Source of the DNA: an uncultured Bacteroidales bacterium
Lineage (GTDB): Bacteria > Bacteroidota > Bacteroidia > Bacteroidales > P3
Direction of reading: 5' to 3'
Assembly (NCBI GenBank): GCA_947168515.1
Contig: CAMVMF010000022.1
Location: forward strand, 1-48,118
DNA length: 48,118 bases
Shown: piece by piece, positions 45,777-48,118 of the stretch
Layout: the number at the start of each line of letters is the position of its first letter
Position numbering within the stretch: position 1 is the first letter of the stretch
The notes under the pieces: model-generated
The model's database searches: none
What the model was told of the DNA's origin: nothing
What the model saw: the letters and a program-made list of their open reading frames with translations, nothing else
Made by a program: the position numbers and the translations under genes

Positions 45777-47210
45777 CTATAGTTTCACAATCTCCTCCAA
45801 AATGCCCTTTATCAGCTGGTCCATGGTGGCATCGTCGCAGTCGTAGTTGTTGCAGAGGATGGCAAAACTAAACATCTCGTCATCGTCGTTGGTGAAATAG
45901 CCCACATAGTTGCGCACCCCGGACATGATACCGCTTTTGACGCGGATGGAGCATCCACCAGGGACCTCAGGGATGACTGCATACTCAGGCATATTCTGGC
46001 TGATGCCTAGCGCGCTGGCAAAGTCCCAAAAGAAAGGCTGGCGAGCCACGGCATCCAAGAACTGGGTGACGAAATAGGCCGTCACATGGTTCTCGCGCGA
46101 AAGGCCGCTGCCGTCCACCATCTTCACCTCGCGATTGTCGAGATTCAGCTCCTTGAAATAATCGTATATGAAAGCCCTGCCCGACGAATAGCAACCGTGT
46201 CCGTCGCGCAGATAACCCATCAATTTGAAAAGACTCTCAGCAGCGATATTGCTGTTGGTCTGCAGGGTCAAGGCCGTAATGGTCAGCAGATTGAAAGAAG
46301 TATCCACGCACACCTCGTGATATTTCTTGGGCATGGTGAAATGGACCGAAGGCTCTCCGGTGACGGTGAAGCCGTTCTTACGCAGGTATTGGGTGAAATC
46401 GACAGCCATGGTATAGGCCGGGTGCGGCATAGAAGCGCGGAAATGGGTGTCGGCGGTGCCCAGCGGGACGACACCGCGGCAGATGCGGCTGCCCTCGTAG
46501 GGAGAGCCATAGAAAAGAACATCGAAAAGGGTGTCGCGGGCCCCAGTGGTCACGTGGTTGGCAATAGGTATTTCGGGCTGGATGCTGGTGATGACAGCGG
46601 GGTCGCCCGTCCTTCTGCCGGCGCGGAAGTGCACATCCACAGAGTTCTCATTGTAATTGAGTCCACAGGCTCCGCTGCCGAAGGAATTGCCCAAGTCCGA
46701 CCACTGCCAGGAGGGGTGCATCATCTCGTCCTCGAAGAGGGAAGTGTCCACATAGACATGCCCATTGATGCGGCGGATGCCCATCTTGCGGAGACCGGCA
46801 GCCAGGCGGTTGAAGGTGGAATCGGTGTAAGCAAACCTATCGGAGCAAAAGAACGGATCGCCCGAACCCACCACTATCAAGTCGCCCTCCAATGTGCCGC
46901 CCTCTATCTTGCCGGAATAGTAGAGGTGGTTTTCAAAAGTAAAGCGTGGTCCCAACCGGCTGTACGCCGCGGCCGAGGTAAACAGCTTGTTGATGGCGGC
47001 GGGCATCATAAAGAGGTCTTCGTTGCGCGAATAGATAGTGCTGTCCTTGGAGATATTGTGCACACACACCGCAAACGAGGCATGCTTCACAGCAGGCCTG
47101 CGGGTAATGTGGCGGACCACAAAGTCCACACGGTCGGTATTCTGCGCCATAGAGGCAAAGCAAGTAAAGATAACAGCAATGGATAGTAGCAGTTTCTTGC
47201 AATACTTCAT
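45777..47210 (-). CDS. PBP4-like (peptidase S13) protein lacking active-site serines
   Basis: This is a 477-residue exported protein (signal MKYCKKLLLSIAVIFTCFAS, then MAQ) with the full D-Ala-D-Ala carboxypeptidase S13 fold. In relatives the first motif is P-A-S-x-x-K; here it is PAAINK (70-75), so the catalytic Ser is Ala 72 (GCC), with Lys 75 kept. The second motif SxN is NSN (319-321), the Ser replaced by Asn. The third motif KSG (in RVKSGIMSG) and DGSGLSREN are kept. So the enzyme probably cannot form the acyl intermediate and may serve as a binding or regulatory protein. It is 12 bp after engB and 24 bp before the LTA-synthase-like gene. The frame is intact, so it is not a decayed gene. 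Confidence 0.85.
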   Translation of the reverse strand: MKYCKKLLLSIAVIFTCFASMAQNTDRVDFVVRHITRRPAVKHASFAVCVHNISKDSTIYSRNEDLFMMPAAINKLFTSAAAYSRLGPRFTFENHLYYSGKIEGGTLEGDLIVVGSGDPFFCSDRFAYTDSTFNRLAAGLRKMGIRRINGHVYVDTSLFEDEMMHPSWQWSDLGNSFGSGACGLNYNENSVDVHFRAGRRTGDPAVITSIQPEIPIANHVTTGARDTLFDVLFYGSPYEGSRICRGVVPLGTADTHFRASMPHPAYTMAVDFTQYLRKNGFTVTGEPSVHFTMPKKYHEVCVDTSFNLLTITALTLQTNSNIAAESLFKLMGYLRDGHGCYSSGRAFIYDYFKELNLDNREVKMVDGSGLSRENHVTAYFVTQFLDAVARQPFFWDFASALGISQNMPEYAVIPEVPGGCSIRVKSGIMSGVRNYVGYFTNDDDEMFSFAILCNNYDCDDATMDQLIKGILEEIVKL

Positions 47211-47222
47211 TGGAAAGTTTTT

Positions 47223-47828
47223 TTATTTTTGTTTGAGTTGTTGGTTAATTTCTTCAATGCGGCCCAGCACCTTTTCGCGACCATGGCGGGTCACCGAAGA
47301 AGTCATCAGCATCTCCGGAAGCTCCTCCCAGTCCTCAGACAGAATTTGCTTATAGGCGTTGACCGTAGCGGCAACCTCGCGTTGCTTCTGCTTGTCTATT
47401 TTGGTGAAGATGATACTTAAGGGGACACCGTTCATGCCCAAGAAGTTGATGAACTCCAAGTCTATTTTCTGCGGTGGGATGCGCGAGTCCACCAGCACGA
47501 ACACATTCACCAGAGCCTCCCGTTTGAGCATATAGTCGGTAATCATCTTCTGCCATTTCTCACGCGAGGACTTGGAAGTCCGGGCGTAGCCATAGCCGGG
47601 CAGGTCCACCAGATACCACTCATTGTTGATGATGAAATGGTTGATAAGCTGCGTCTTGCCCGGACGGACGCTGGTCTTGGCCAGTCCATTCTGGTTGGTA
47701 AGCATATTGATGAGCGACGACTTGCCCACATTGCTCCTGCCGATGAAGGCGTACTCCGGCAGCCCCGTGTCGGGGCATTTGCGGTAGTCGCTATTGCTGA
47801 TGACAAACTCTGCTTTCTTAATCTCCAT
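47223..47828 (-). CDS. engB: ribosome biogenesis GTPase EngB (YihA/YsxC)
   Basis: This 201-residue TRAFAC GTPase is needed for large ribosomal subunit assembly. The motifs are G1 [12 protein letters not shown] (about 27-38), G2 Thr in [10 protein letters not shown]3 DLPGYGYA and G4 FTKIDK; the G5 region is SSVTRHG. The short N-terminal beta start ([19 protein letters not shown]) and length are typical. It begins the minus-strand operon with dacB and the LTA-synthase-like gene. Confidence 0.96.
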   Translation of the reverse strand: MEIKKAEFVISNSDYRKCPDTGLPEYAFIGRSNVGKSSLINMLTNQNGLAKTSVRPGKTQLINHFIINNEWYLVDLPGYGYARTSKSSREKWQKMITDYMLKREALVNVFVLVDSRIPPQKIDLEFINFLGMNGVPLSIIFTKIDKQKQREVAATVNAYKQILSEDWEELPEMLMTSSVTRHGREKVLGRIEEINQQLKQK

Positions 47829-48118
47829 ATCGTTCCATTACTTTTTCTCAACTCTCAATTCTCCATTCTCAATTCCCAATTCTCAACTCCTGCCCCGCCC
47901 ACCCTTTTAGTTTTTAGTTTTTACTTTTTAACCTTAATTCTCACCCCCGTCCACCCTTTTTGTTTTAGGGATTTTGCAGCGGTGTTAAATCCACGTATCA
48001 CACGTATCAAGAGGATAAAAATACGTGAATATACGTGAGATACGCGGAGCTAATCTTCATAAACCTTTTAGTTTTTAGTTTTCACCTTTTAAAAATTCTC
48101 AATTCTCAACTCTCAACT
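47829..48118. repeat. low-complexity intergenic region
   Basis: This holds simple repeats of the type TCTCAATTCTCAA (about 47849-47886 and 48096-48118) and two copies of CCTTTTAGTTTTTAGTTTT (about 47904 and 48065). A stretch with several CACGTAT/ATACGTG words lies at 47990-48050. No gene is supported up to the right edge; the start of the engB transcript must lie here. Confidence 0.6.

Noticed and set aside
1-48118. tRNA, rRNA, riboswitch or replication origin
   Set aside because: I looked for cloverleaf, rRNA core and common riboswitch motifs by eye and found none that I could defend.

Overview
The window looks like a chromosome segment of a Bacteroidota bacterium, most likely order Bacteroidales. 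The evidence is the promoter type (-33 TTTG and -7 TAnnTTTG with about 20 nt between, found before many genes, and no consistent Shine-Dalgarno sites), a secreted protein with a type IX secretion (type B) C-terminal domain, an Oar-like TonB-dependent receptor, CstA, a pfkA-purH-mreB cluster and a large type II-C Cas9. No rRNA or tRNA gene was recognised. I cannot name genus or species.

Left part (1-12.5 kb). The window opens in the 3' end of an EamA-type transporter gene. A YoeB-like toxin-antitoxin pair follows, then a decayed second copy of the same transporter 3' end. An AraC-type regulator is divergent from a 2-hydroxyacyl-CoA dehydratase activase/component gene pair. A CrtC/AttH-like lipocalin-fold gene follows. 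The activase and CrtC-like promoters share a 32-bp near-identical block at the same distance from the -7 box, which suggests one regulon. The activase reading frame has an in-frame TGA at codon 8. Next come a tandemly duplicated terminator, two palindrome-rich MITE-like elements, a spore-photoproduct-lyase-like radical SAM enzyme, a LOG-family hydrolase, a Cas4/RecB-like nuclease and a MATE exporter.

Middle part (12.5-27.3 kb). Here are a type IX secreted PKD-like protein, two more MITE-like elements (two of the four show 8-bp target duplications), an AT-rich orphan gene between inverted repeats, and a minus-strand series: Oar-like receptor, nucleoside symporter, UshA-like 5'-nucleotidase, SIMPL protein, YD-like repeat protein and CstA. 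The nucleotidase and the symporter make a plausible nucleotide-salvage pair.

CRISPR part (27.4-36.6 kb). A complete type II-C locus: cas9, cas1 and cas2, a terminator, then 34 identical 47-bp repeats with 33 spacers of 29-30 bp. The array is followed by a 459-bp segment carrying a pentapeptide-repeat gene with its own promoter, a single degenerate 35th repeat, and a minus-strand tracrRNA gene that I could place from its 19-nt anti-repeat, its -33/-7 promoter and its terminal hairpin. A pentapeptide-repeat gene between the array and the tracrRNA is the most unusual arrangement in the window.

Right part (36.6-48.1 kb). A Q/N-rich four-helix-bundle protein and a beta-CASP RNase-like protein are on the minus strand. 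The plus-strand cluster pfkA-purH-mreB follows. A minus-strand operon engB, PBP4-like dacB and LTA-synthase-like sulfatase comes last. The PBP4-like protein has lost both serines expected at its active site.
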